Part shown: one piece after another, positions 47,804 through 57,389 of the stretch
Layout of the letters: each line of letters begins with the position of its first letter
Position numbering within the stretch: position 1 is the stretch's first letter
DNA from: Clostridiales bacterium
GTDB taxonomy: Bacteria > Bacillota > Clostridia > Oscillospirales > Oscillospiraceae
Direction of reading: 5' to 3'
Assembly (NCBI GenBank): GCA_014799505.1
Contig: JAAVHV010000008.1
Span: 25,722-89,721 of the forward strand
DNA length: 64,000 nucleotides
Made by a program: the position numbers and the translations under genes
The notes under the pieces: generated by a model
Seen by the model: only the letters and a program-made list of their open reading frames with translations
Told to the model about the DNA's origin: nothing
The model's database searches: none

Positions 47804-47848
47804 AAAACAGCACCCCTGAAGTCCTCTTCAGGGGTGCTGTTTTGCTCT
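47804..47848. terminator. Bidirectional intrinsic terminator
   Basis: AAAACAGCACCCCTGAAG-TCCT-CTTCAGGGGTGCTGTTTT. Confidence 0.88.
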
Positions 47849-49454
47849 ATGGCTGCTGCCCCGCCCGGAACTTGGACGGCGAGATGCCGAAGTGCCGTTT
47901 GAACACATAACTGAAATAGTTTGGGTCGGCGTAGCCGATGCGCTCAGCGATGAGGTAGGTCTTTTCATCGGTGTCCTGGAGCATCCGGGCGGCCTGCTCC
48001 ATGCGCAGGTCGGTGACATAGGCAGTGAAGCTTTTCTGGGTTTCCCGCTTGAACAGGGTGGAGAAGTAGGCGGGGGACAGGTGGAGGTATGCGCACAGGG
48101 TCTCCACGCTCAGCTCCTTGTCGGCGTAGTGCCGCGCGATGAAGCTCTTGGCCCGCTCCACTGTTTTCCATGTGGAATCGCTGCGCTGGCGGTTGAGCCG
48201 CTCCCACAGCCGCAGGGCGCGCCCCAGCAGCCACTCCTCCAGCTCGTCCAGGGAGCGGAAGTCGGTGATGGACACCATACCGGTGAAGCCGGGGCCGAAA
48301 ATCTCCTCGATATCCGCCTCGCCGGCCCGGGCCATTCGGGTGAGGGCAGTGAAGACCTCCAGGAAGAACATATGGCTCTGCGGCAGAGACAGCCGGGCCT
48401 CCCGCACACGATCCACCTGTTGGTGGATGAGCTGGGCCACCTGCTCCCGGCTGCCCAGCTTGACGGCGGCGGACAGGGCCTGATGATCCGCCTCCTCCAG
48501 GGTGAGGCCGGCAGACCGTCTCGCCTCCAAGCCCCCGATGTAAAGCACCTGCTCCGCCCCCATGAGCACCCGGTAGTCCGTCGCCGCCGCAGCCCCCTCC
48601 ATAGATTTGTGGAGCAGCTCCGGGCCAGGGCAGGGCCGGCCCACCCCCACAAACAGGGTCATGCCCAGCAGAGGGACCGCCAGCGCGCACAGCCGCCCCA
48701 ATTCCTCTGTCAGCGGGTCGATCTGCCCCTCATCCCGCATATGCACCAGCAAAGCCACCATACCGTTGTAGCCCACGGCGCGCAGGGCGCACCTCGCCAG
48801 GGAGAAGCGCCGCTGGAAAAAGGACTGGATGGACACCGTCCGCAATTCGTCCCCATCCGCCTCGCCGGTTCCCTCCTGTGCGTCCGCCAGCACCAGCGCC
48901 GCCGTCCAGCAGCCCTGGGCCAGCTCGATCCCATACCGGGCGGCCTGATCCGCCACCTGCCCGGGGGGAATGCAGCCGTCCAGCAGCCGGGTGTAAAACA
49001 GCTCCCGCAGGATGGGCAGACCCTCCTCATACCGGCGGCGCAGGAACTCGATCTCCCGGCGCTCCTGCCGCTCCCAATCCAGCCGCTCCCGCAGCCGCTC
49101 CAGCGCGCCGCCCAACTCCAGGGCGCTGACGGGCTTCAGGAGGTATTCGAATACGCCCAGTCCCACCGCCTGCCGGGCGCACTCAAACTCGTCAAACCCG
49201 GAGAGCACCACCGTCTTGGTTTCGGGCAGCAGCGGCTTCAGCCTGCGGCACAGCTCCAACCCGTCCATGCGGGGCATTTTGATGTCGGTGAGCACCACGT
49301 CCGGGCGCAGCCGCTGGGCAAGTTCCAAGGCCTCGATCCCGTCGGCCGCGGAACCGGCCAGCTCGAAGCCAAGCTCCGCCCAGTTGATTTTGTGGCGGAT
49401 GCCCTCTCGGATCTCCTCCTCGTCATCCACCAGCAAAACCCGGTATCCTTCCAT
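47847..49454 (-). CDS. Response regulator with AraC-type DNA-binding domain (YesN-like)
   Basis: RVLLVDDEEEIREGIRHKI, VVLTDIKMPRMDGLELC; C-terminal AraC 'IAERIGYADPNYFSYVFKRHFGISPSKFR'. Confidence 0.93.
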   Translation of the reverse strand: MEGYRVLLVDDEEEIREGIRHKINWAELGFELAGSAADGIEALELAQRLRPDVVLTDIKMPRMDGLELCRRLKPLLPETKTVVLSGFDEFECARQAVGLGVFEYLLKPVSALELGGALERLRERLDWERQERREIEFLRRRYEEGLPILRELFYTRLLDGCIPPGQVADQAARYGIELAQGCWTAALVLADAQEGTGEADGDELRTVSIQSFFQRRFSLARCALRAVGYNGMVALLVHMRDEGQIDPLTEELGRLCALAVPLLGMTLFVGVGRPCPGPELLHKSMEGAAAATDYRVLMGAEQVLYIGGLEARRSAGLTLEEADHQALSAAVKLGSREQVAQLIHQQVDRVREARLSLPQSHMFFLEVFTALTRMARAGEADIEEIFGPGFTGMVSITDFRSLDELEEWLLGRALRLWERLNRQRSDSTWKTVERAKSFIARHYADKELSVETLCAYLHLSPAYFSTLFKRETQKSFTAYVTDLRMEQAARMLQDTDEKTYLIAERIGYADPNYFSYVFKRHFGISPSKFRAGQQP

Positions 49455-49629
49455 CTAGGGCCCACCTCCTTCCCGCGCGCAGCTCCGCTTGGCGTTTTGC
49501 TCCGCAAAACGCCATCGCCCATGGGCGATGATGACCCATTATATCACAGACGCGCGGCTCTGGAAATAGAAAATGTCCGCCCGCTTGAAGCGGACGGACA
49601 TTTGAAGCTGTGATAATGGCTCTCTGCGC

Positions 49630-50646
49630 TTACTTCTTGGCCAGGTACTTGCGCAGGTCGAGGGCCACGGCCACGATGATGACCGCACCCTGGGCAATAT
49701 AGGTGTACGCGGGATCCAGGCGGAGGAACTGGAGGCAGATCTTCAGCACCTCGAACACCAGCACGCCCACCAGCACACCAGAGACCTTACCTACGCCGCC
49801 GTTGGCGGATACACCGCCGATGGTACAGGCGGCGATGGCTTCCAGCTCGTAGCCGTAGGCGGTGGCGGTGGATGCGCCGCCGGCCTTGGCGCCCACCAGG
49901 AAGCCGGCCAGGCCGTACAGGATGGAGGCCAGAACATAGATGCGGATGATGGTGGCGGGCACGTTGACGCCGGCCACCTGGGCGGCGTTCTCATTGCCGC
50001 CGATGGCGTACATATACTTGCCGTGGCGGGTCTTGTTGTAGAGGAACCAGATGAAAAGTCCTACAATAAAAGCGAAAATGGCCAGGTAGGGGATATAGTC
50101 CAGGAATTCAATGCCGGTGGCGGCCTTCAGGCTGCCGCTGGCCACCTGCCGGTAGCTCTCCTTGTAGCCGCCCATGGGCTGGTTCCCGGTGGTCACAGAG
50201 CAGATGCCGTACACCACCAGCTGCATACCCAGCGTGGCGATAAAGGGGGGGACCTTCAAAAACGCGATGATGGCACCGTTGATGGCGCCGAATACGGCCA
50301 TAACGGCCATAACGATGAGCATAGCGACGGGCCAGGGGATGTCGGGCAGATTGGGGAACATCTTGGACGCGTAGTCCATCTCCTGGAGCAGCATAGCGGA
50401 CACACAGGCGGCCAGGCCGACCTGGCGGCCCGCCGACAGGTCGGTTCCCTTGATGATCAGACAGCCGGACACGCCGCAGGCGATGATGAACCGGGGGGAC
50501 ACATTGATGATCAGGTTTTTCAGGTTGCTCTGGCTGATGAAGTTTTCCGAATTGAAAGCGGTGAACACCGCCAGCAGCAGGATCAGCAGAATGATCGCGT
50601 TATCGGATACAAACTTTTTGGGGTTGAACGATTTGATTCTCTCCAT
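49630..50646 (-). CDS. mglC: Galactose/methyl-galactoside-type ABC transporter permease
   Basis: 'IIKGTDLSAGRQVGLAACVSAMLLQ', 'IYVLASILYGLAGFLVGAKAGGAST'. Confidence 0.85.
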   Translation of the reverse strand: MERIKSFNPKKFVSDNAIILLILLLAVFTAFNSENFISQSNLKNLIINVSPRFIIACGVSGCLIIKGTDLSAGRQVGLAACVSAMLLQEMDYASKMFPNLPDIPWPVAMLIVMAVMAVFGAINGAIIAFLKVPPFIATLGMQLVVYGICSVTTGNQPMGGYKESYRQVASGSLKAATGIEFLDYIPYLAIFAFIVGLFIWFLYNKTRHGKYMYAIGGNENAAQVAGVNVPATIIRIYVLASILYGLAGFLVGAKAGGASTATAYGYELEAIAACTIGGVSANGGVGKVSGVLVGVLVFEVLKICLQFLRLDPAYTYIAQGAVIIVAVALDLRKYLAKK

Positions 50647-50661
50647 GTTTTTCTCTCCTCC

Positions 50662-52161
50662 TTACTCAAACTGGGTGGCCAGCGCCATAATATTCTCCTG
50701 GTTGGCGTCCTTGCCGTCGATGAAGCCGGTGACCCGCCCGTCACACATGACCATGACGCGGTCGGACATACCGATCAGCTCACCCATTTCGGAGGAGATC
50801 ATGATCACGCTCTTCCCCTTCTTGGCCAGGTCGGCAATGATGCAATAGATCTCATATTTGGCGCCCACGTCGATGCCGCGAGTGGGCTCATCCAGGATAA
50901 AGACGTCCGGATCACGGGCCAGCCAACGGCTGATCAGCACCTTCTGCTGGTTGCCGCCGGACAGGGATTGGATCTGGGTCTTGGAGGAGGGGGTCTTGAT
51001 GGACAGCTTGGCCACGTTGTCCTGCACCAGCTCCTCGATCTTCTTGTCGTCCAGCATGATGCCCCCGATGAGGTACTGGTTCAGGGAGGCAATGGACACA
51101 TTGTCCGCGATGGACAGCACCCCCAGGATGCCGGTGGCCCGGCGGTCCTCCGTGAGCATGGCGATGCCGGCGTCGATGGCGTCCTTGGGCTGGTTGATCT
51201 TCAGTTCCTTGCCCTGGTACGTAATCTTCCCGGCGGAGTGGCACCGCAGGCCGAACAGACCCTCCATCAGCTCGGTGCGCTGCGCGCCCACCAGGCCGGC
51301 CACGCCCAGGATCTCCCCTTTGCGGACGTTGAAGCTCGCATGGCGGAAGCTCTTGGGGTTGATGGAGGTGAAGTCCTCCACCTCGAACACCACCTCGCCG
51401 GGGGTGTTCGACCGCGTGGGATAGAGGTTGGACAGCTCCCGGCCCACCATCTTGGTGATGATGAAGTCGGTGGTCAGCTCTTTGGCCTCCCATGTGCCGA
51501 TGTACTGGCCGTCCCGCATGATGGTGACTTCGTCGCTGATGCGCAGGATTTCGTCCATCTTGTGGGAGATGTACACAATGGATACGCCCTTGCCGCGCAG
51601 CTCGTTTACGATGGTGAACAGCGCCTCCACCTCCGTTGCGGTGAGGGAGGAGGTAGGCTCATCCAGGATAAGCACCTTGCAGTCGGCGGACACCGCCTTG
51701 GCGATCTCCACCAGCTGCATCTGGGACACGCTGAGGGAGCCCAGCTTGGCCTTGGGATCAAAGTTCAGATGGACCTCCTCGAGCACCTTGGCCGCGTCCT
51801 CATACATCTTTTCATGATCCACGAGGAACCCCATTTTCATGGGATAGCGTCCCACATAGATGTTCTCGGCGATGCTCCGCTCGGGGATAGGCTGGAGCTC
51901 CTGGTGAACCATGGCGATGCCCCGGTGCAGGGCGTCCAGCGGCCCCCGGATGTGGACCGGCTCCCCTTCGTAGATCACTTCGCCCTCGTCCATGTGGTAG
52001 ATGCCGAACATACACTTCATCAGGGTTGATTTACCCGCGCCGTTCTCCCCCATCAGGGCGTGGACGCTGCCGGGGCGGAGCTTGAGCTGGGCATGATCCA
52101 GCGCCTTGACGCCGGGAAATGTCTTGACCACGCCGCGCATTTCCAAACGATATTCTGACAA
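50662..52161 (-). CDS. mglA: Sugar ABC transporter ATP-binding protein (two cassettes)
   Basis: GENGAGKSTLMKCMFGIY, LSGGNQQKVLISRWLARDPDVFILDEPTRGIDVG. TTG start with GGGGGA upstream. Confidence 0.88.
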   Translation of the reverse strand: MSEYRLEMRGVVKTFPGVKALDHAQLKLRPGSVHALMGENGAGKSTLMKCMFGIYHMDEGEVIYEGEPVHIRGPLDALHRGIAMVHQELQPIPERSIAENIYVGRYPMKMGFLVDHEKMYEDAAKVLEEVHLNFDPKAKLGSLSVSQMQLVEIAKAVSADCKVLILDEPTSSLTATEVEALFTIVNELRGKGVSIVYISHKMDEILRISDEVTIMRDGQYIGTWEAKELTTDFIITKMVGRELSNLYPTRSNTPGEVVFEVEDFTSINPKSFRHASFNVRKGEILGVAGLVGAQRTELMEGLFGLRCHSAGKITYQGKELKINQPKDAIDAGIAMLTEDRRATGILGVLSIADNVSIASLNQYLIGGIMLDDKKIEELVQDNVAKLSIKTPSSKTQIQSLSGGNQQKVLISRWLARDPDVFILDEPTRGIDVGAKYEIYCIIADLAKKGKSVIMISSEMGELIGMSDRVMVMCDGRVTGFIDGKDANQENIMALATQFE

Positions 52162-52229
52162 TTCACGATCCCCCGTTTCTTTCTCCGCCTTTACCTCTGG
52201 CCTGACCGGGCAGGGCGGCGTTATATAAG

Positions 52230-52264
52230 GCGGGGTGCGTGCGCACAAGCGCCACGCACCCCGC
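52230..52264 (-). terminator. Stem-loop between SBP and ATPase genes (attenuator-like)
   Basis: GCGGGGTGCGTG...CACGCACCCCGC, 12-bp perfect stem. Confidence 0.7.
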
Positions 52265-52284
52265 AGAAGCAGCCGCTTCTAAAA

Positions 52285-53292
52285 TTAGTTCATAAAGTCG
52301 CCAACGTTATCGGGAGTAACCTTCACGTAGGGAACGTACACGCTCTGGTTGCCCTCAGAGTAGGTGGTGCCGCCCAGCAGCTTCTCCATCTGGTTGACAG
52401 CCTCGGTGGCCTGGCCCACGGCGTCGTTCAGCACGGTGCCGGTCATGTTGCCATTCTTCACCTCGTTCAGGGCCGCGTCCAGCGCGTCCACGCCCACCAG
52501 GTAGATGTCCTCGTTGACCTTGCGGCCCGCGGCCTGGATGGCCTGCAGGGCGCCGATGGCCATGTCGTCGTTGTTGCAGAAGATGACCTCGATCTGGTCA
52601 CCGAACTGAGCCAGATCGTTGGCGGCGATCTCCTGGCCGCGGTTACGGTCCCAGTCGCCGCGGGTGAGGTTGAGCTGCTCCACCTCAACGCCGGCGTCCT
52701 TCAGAGCCTTCACGGAGTACTCGGTGCGCAGCTGGGCGTCGATGTTCTCGGGGTCGCCCTGGATCATGATGTAGGAGACCTTGCCGTCGCCGTTGATGTC
52801 GCCCTTGTTGGCGGTGTCCAGGATCAGCTCGCCCTGGAAGGTGCCGGACTGGGCGGCGTCGCAGCCGACGTAGACCAGCTTGTCATAAGCGGCCATCTGC
52901 TCGGCGGTGGGCTCACGGTTAATAAGTACGGTGGGGATGCCGGCATCCTTCACGGTGCTGATGATCTGGTCGGCCGCAGAGGTCATGACCGGGTTGATGA
53001 TCAGCGCCTGGACGCCCTGGCTGATAAAGGTGTTGATCTGCTCGTTCTGCTTGGCCTGGTCGTTGTTGCCGTCCACGACGGAGACCTTGTAGCCCTTGCC
53101 CTCCAGGATCTCCTGGAGCGAGTTGCGGTAGGTGGTCATGAAGGCGTCGTCGAACTTGTAGATGCACACACCGATGGTGCCCTTCTCGCCATCACCGTCG
53201 GAAGTCTTGCCGCCGTCGTCCTTCTTGCTGCAGCCGGCGAACAGGGACATGACCATCAGGGCAGAGAGCAAGAGCGCAATGATCTTTTTCAT
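52285..53292 (-). CDS. mglB: Galactose/glucose-type periplasmic-binding lipoprotein
   Basis: Lipobox LFAGC; 'GVCIYKFDDAFMTTYRNSLQE', Ca-binding 'DINGDGKVSY'. Confidence 0.87.
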   Translation of the reverse strand: MKKIIALLLSALMVMSLFAGCSKKDDGGKTSDGDGEKGTIGVCIYKFDDAFMTTYRNSLQEILEGKGYKVSVVDGNNDQAKQNEQINTFISQGVQALIINPVMTSAADQIISTVKDAGIPTVLINREPTAEQMAAYDKLVYVGCDAAQSGTFQGELILDTANKGDINGDGKVSYIMIQGDPENIDAQLRTEYSVKALKDAGVEVEQLNLTRGDWDRNRGQEIAANDLAQFGDQIEVIFCNNDDMAIGALQAIQAAGRKVNEDIYLVGVDALDAALNEVKNGNMTGTVLNDAVGQATEAVNQMEKLLGGTTYSEGNQSVYVPYVKVTPDNVGDFMN

Positions 53293-53676
53293 TCTTATGT
53301 TCCTCCTATTGAAACTTTAGAATTTTCGGGAAAACTACGCTTCCCATATGGTCATTTTAACGGTTTTCGCCAGAGAAGACGATAGAAAATTCTTTGCTCA
53401 TCTATAAAAAAACTTTGCTTTTCTGTCTTATTTTGAAAAAGGACACCACTCAGAGGTCCGGGCCCCCCTCTGCGGCAGAGATGGAACCGGCATTTCTGCC
53501 AGGATCAGCGGCAGGTGCGTCACGTCAATTTTGCATATTATACAAAAACGCCGCAGGACAGCAGTCCCGAAGATTTTTGCTCGGAAAGAAGTTTACTCCT
53601 CCTTTTAGTAAGAGAATGTTGATTCTACTCCAACTAACATCACATACGGCACTTGACTAAAGCGTTAAAGGTGGTG

Positions 53677-53682
53677 TATAAT
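53677..53682 (+). promoter_or_regulatory. -10 of putative promoter of opp-like operon (TTGACT-N18-TATAAT; -35 at 53653)
   Basis: TTGACT at 53653-53658, 18-nt spacer, TATAAT. Confidence 0.65.
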
Positions 53683-53852
53683 GCATGATATGTTTTTGCC
53701 TCTTCGTTGCTCTTTTTATTGAGATAGGCATGAATATCCGTCATCGGGCCTGGGCCCGATGGTTTCTCCCCGCGCGGGGGAGAAACTCGCTTTGGCGAAC
53801 ACAGGAAAAACCTGTTTGTTCCAAATATATATTAATAGGAGGATAGCAAAAC

Positions 53853-56165
53853 ATGAAAAACGCAAAGAAACTGCTGGCTTTGCTGCTGGCGCTGGTGATG
53901 TGCCTCGGCATGCTGTCTGCTTGCGGCAGCAAGCCTAACAGCGATGCCGACCCCACCGCCACGCCCGACAGCAACGCCAGCGAGCCCGGCACTGACGAAC
54001 AGGGGCCCAAGCTGGACACCCTGACCGTCGGTACCAGTTACTTTGACGGCAAATTTTCCAGCTTCTTCTACACCAATGCCTATGAGAGTGACGTGCTGAG
54101 CTTCATCGTGGGCGGCATGTACGGCACGGACCGCGTGGGCGCCCCCGTTTTCAAGGCCCTCACCGGCGAGACCCGTGAGTATAACGGTGTGGAGTACAAG
54201 TATGAGAACGGCGTGTCCGACGTGGACGTGGTGGATAATCCCGACGGAACCGTTACCTACAAGTTCCAGATGCGCGAGGATCTGAAGTTCTCCGACGGTG
54301 AGCCCGTCACCATCGACGACGCCATTTTCTCCATGTACGTGCAGCTGGACCCCACCTTTGACGGCGTGTCCAGCCTGCCCTCCCTGCCCATCGTGGGTCT
54401 GGCCGAGTACCAGGGCTCCATGAAGAGCAAGTCCGCCGTGATCGCCGCCGCCGGCCGCGACAACACCGACTTCAGCAACTGGACCCAGGACGAGCAGGAC
54501 GCCTTCTGGGCCGCCGTGGCTGACGGCGGCGTGAAGTTCGTCCAGGGCATCGTGGACTACCTGGTCGATGCCGGCGCCAACAGCGCTGACGACGACCTGT
54601 CCGTGGTGGCTCCCAACTGGGGCTTCGAGCTGCCCGAGGGCGCTACCCTCGAGGACTGGTTCGTGGTCATCGGCGATGCCTACGGCTGGAACTTCTCCGC
54701 GATGGAGGCCGAGATCGGCAACTCTGACGCTCTGGCCGACCTGATCCCCGAGGACGTGTACGCCATGGCTACCCAGGGCGTCGTGGTGGGCGAGGACGTG
54801 CCCAATGTGTCCGGCATCGTCCGCACCGGCGACTACTCCATGGAAGTTACCCTGTCCGAACTGGACGTGCAGGCCCAGTACCAGCTGGGCATCACCATCA
54901 ACCCCATGCACTACTACGGCGATCCCGACCAGTATGACTACGACAACAACAAGTTCGGCTTCCCCAAGGGCGACCTGAGCATCGTGCGCGACAAGACCCC
55001 CTCCCCCATCGGCTTCGGCCCCTACACCTTTGTGTCCTGGGAGAACAACACCGTCACCCTGAAGGCCAACCCCAACTACTACCTGGGCGAGCCCAAGATC
55101 AAGAACATCGTTTTCCGTTCCATGGACGACAAGGACCTGATCCCCGCCCTGGAGGCCGGCACGGTGGACGTCGTCAGCCCCAGCTATAACAAGCAGGCCG
55201 TGGAGCAGATCACCAAGATCAACAACGGCGAGGGCGTCACCGGCAGCGTGATCACCACCCAGAGCGTGGCCAACCTGGGCTACGGCTACGCCGGCATCGC
55301 CGCCAAGAACATCAAGGTGGGCGACGACAGCGGCTCCGAGGCCTCCAAGAACCTGCGCAAGGCCATCTGCACCGAGGTGGCGGTCTACCGCAGCCTGGCC
55401 GTGGACTCCTACTACGGCAGCGAGCTGGCCAACGTCATCAACTACCCCATCTCCGACACCTCCTGGGCCGCGCCCCAGGTGACGGACGAGGGCTATCGTG
55501 AGGCTTTCTCCGTTGACGTCAACGGCGATCCCATCTACACCGACGGCATGAGCGCCGAGGAGCGCTACGCCGCCGCCCAGAAGGCCGCCCTGGGCTTCCT
55601 GGAGGCCGCGGGCTACACCGTCGAGGACGGTAAGGTCACCGCCGCTCCCGAGGGCGCCAAGATGGACTATGTGGTCACCGTGGTCGGCGCCGGTACCGGC
55701 GACCACCCGGCGTTCCTGGCTCTGAGCGAGGCCAGCAAGGCCCTGAATGAGATCGGCTTCAACCTGATCGTCAACGACATCAGCGACTTTGCCCAGATGT
55801 CCAACGCCGTCAACGCCGGCGAGGCGGAGATGTTCGCCATGGCGTGGAATGCCACCCCCGACCCCGATATGTTCCAGATCTACCACAGCCAGGGCGGCTC
55901 CAACGAGAAGAGCTACTGGGTGAAGGACGCGGAGCTGGATGAGCTCATCATGGCCGCCCGCAGCTCCAACGACCAGACCTACCGCAAGACCATCTACAAG
56001 GAGTGCCTGGACATCGTGGCCGACTGGGCCGTGGAGATCCCGCTGTATCAGCGCCAGAACGCCATCTGCTTCTCCACTGAGCGCATCAACATCGACACCC
56101 TGACCCCCGCGATCACCACCTACTGGAGCTGGTACAACGACATCGAGCAGCTGGAGATGAACTAA
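53853..56165 (+). CDS. Extracellular solute-binding protein family 5, unusually long
   Basis: Lipobox MLSAC; 'YKFQMREDLKFSDGEPVTIDDAIFSMYVQLDPTFDG'; 770 aa. Confidence 0.9.
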   Translation: MKNAKKLLALLLALVMCLGMLSACGSKPNSDADPTATPDSNASEPGTDEQGPKLDTLTVGTSYFDGKFSSFFYTNAYESDVLSFIVGGMYGTDRVGAPVFKALTGETREYNGVEYKYENGVSDVDVVDNPDGTVTYKFQMREDLKFSDGEPVTIDDAIFSMYVQLDPTFDGVSSLPSLPIVGLAEYQGSMKSKSAVIAAAGRDNTDFSNWTQDEQDAFWAAVADGGVKFVQGIVDYLVDAGANSADDDLSVVAPNWGFELPEGATLEDWFVVIGDAYGWNFSAMEAEIGNSDALADLIPEDVYAMATQGVVVGEDVPNVSGIVRTGDYSMEVTLSELDVQAQYQLGITINPMHYYGDPDQYDYDNNKFGFPKGDLSIVRDKTPSPIGFGPYTFVSWENNTVTLKANPNYYLGEPKIKNIVFRSMDDKDLIPALEAGTVDVVSPSYNKQAVEQITKINNGEGVTGSVITTQSVANLGYGYAGIAAKNIKVGDDSGSEASKNLRKAICTEVAVYRSLAVDSYYGSELANVINYPISDTSWAAPQVTDEGYREAFSVDVNGDPIYTDGMSAEERYAAAQKAALGFLEAAGYTVEDGKVTAAPEGAKMDYVVTVVGAGTGDHPAFLALSEASKALNEIGFNLIVNDISDFAQMSNAVNAGEAEMFAMAWNATPDPDMFQIYHSQGGSNEKSYWVKDAELDELIMAARSSNDQTYRKTIYKECLDIVADWAVEIPLYQRQNAICFSTERINIDTLTPAITTYWSWYNDIEQLEMN

Positions 56166-56213
56166 ACCCTGTTTCCCGCACCCGTATGCCGCAGCCCGTA
56201 TAGGCAAACGCAG

Positions 56214-56245
56214 AACGGAGGGGAGAGGCCTCTCTCCCCTCCGTT
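56214..56245 (+). terminator. Stem-loop between SBP and permease genes (attenuator-like)
   Basis: AACGGAGGGGAGA...TCTCCCCTCCGTT. Confidence 0.7.
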
Positions 56246-56381
56246 TGCCCTTATTGGAGAAAATGTGCCGCACGCGGACAAATGTTCCGATTTTGCTTGC
56301 CCGCGACCGGGACAGTTTCTGATTTCTGCCACCGCACACCGCCGGCCCCGGCGGAAAAACTATACCAAAGGGGGAACCACT

Positions 56382-57374
56382 ATGCGAAAGTTTATCATCA
56401 AACGCCTGCTGTTGTCCGTCGTCATCCTGTTTTTTGTGACCTTCATCATCTATGTGCTGATGCGCTGCCTGCCCACCAGCTACGTGGAGGCGCAGGCCAT
56501 CCGTCTGGCGCAGCAGCCGGGGTCCAAGTCCGTTGAGGAGTGGATGGCCCAGCTGAATGCCCAGTACGGCCTGGACCAGGACATCATCCCGGGCTTCTTC
56601 CAGCAGCTGGGGCATTTGCTGCGCCTGGATTTCGGCGACAGCTGGAAGTTCACCATCCCGGTGCTGGAGAAGTTCCGCCAGGTCATCTGGATCAGCTTCG
56701 CCATGGGCGCGATCTCCCTGGTGCTGGAGCTCATCATCGCCATCCCGCTGGGCATCATCGCCGCGACAAAGCAGTATTCCGCCACGGACTATACCATCTC
56801 CGCCGTGGCCCTGGCGGGCATCAGCTTCCCCACCTTCTTCTTCGCCACACTGCTCAAGCTGGTGCTCTCGGTGAAGCTAGGCTGGTTTGAGCTTAACGGC
56901 CTGCACTCCACTGCCGCCATCGTGGGCAACATGGGCGCGTGGGAGACCTTCATGGACGGGATCTGGCACATGATCATGCCCGTCACCACCCTGGTGATAC
57001 TGAGCATCGGCTCGCTGATGCGCTACACCCGCACCAATATGCTGGAGGTCATGAACGCCGATTACATCCGCACCGCCCGGGCCAAGGGCCTGGACGAGCG
57101 CAAGGTCGTCTACCACCACGCCTTCCGCAACACCCTCATCCCGCTGGTGACCATCATCGGCGGTTCGCTGCCGGGCCTGTTCTCCGGCGCCCTGATCACG
57201 GAGACCATTTTCGCCATCCCGGGCATCGGCAAGGTGTCCTATGACGCCATGGTGGCCGGCGACATCCCGTTCTCATTCTTCTACCTGACCTTTATGGCGG
57301 TGCTGACGCTGGCGGGCAACCTGATCGCAGACATTCTGTACGCGGTAGTAGATCCCCGCGTGCGCATCTCATAA
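56382..57374 (+). CDS. Peptide-type ABC transporter permease (OppB-like)
   Basis: MRKFIIKRLLLSVVILFFVTFIIYVLMRCLPTS; 'YTRTNMLEVMNADYIRTARAKGLDERKVVYHHAFRNTLIPL'. Confidence 0.92.
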   Translation: MRKFIIKRLLLSVVILFFVTFIIYVLMRCLPTSYVEAQAIRLAQQPGSKSVEEWMAQLNAQYGLDQDIIPGFFQQLGHLLRLDFGDSWKFTIPVLEKFRQVIWISFAMGAISLVLELIIAIPLGIIAATKQYSATDYTISAVALAGISFPTFFFATLLKLVLSVKLGWFELNGLHSTAAIVGNMGAWETFMDGIWHMIMPVTTLVILSIGSLMRYTRTNMLEVMNADYIRTARAKGLDERKVVYHHAFRNTLIPLVTIIGGSLPGLFSGALITETIFAIPGIGKVSYDAMVAGDIPFSFFYLTFMAVLTLAGNLIADILYAVVDPRVRIS

Positions 57375-57389
57375 GGAGGTGAACGAAAG

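Noticed and set aside
50023-52029. 668-aa plus-strand ORF antisense to mglA/mglC
   Set aside because: Shadow ORF; opposite strand has canonical ABC motifs.
53730-53846. Genuine 38-aa leader peptide gene before the opp SBP
   Set aside because: No convincing Shine-Dalgarno and no attenuation-type residue run; reported only as part of the hairpin-leader finding.
53832-56615. 927-aa minus-strand ORF antisense to the opp SBP
   Set aside because: Composition dominated by G/V/H/D with no domain motifs; a codon-bias shadow of the real SBP gene.
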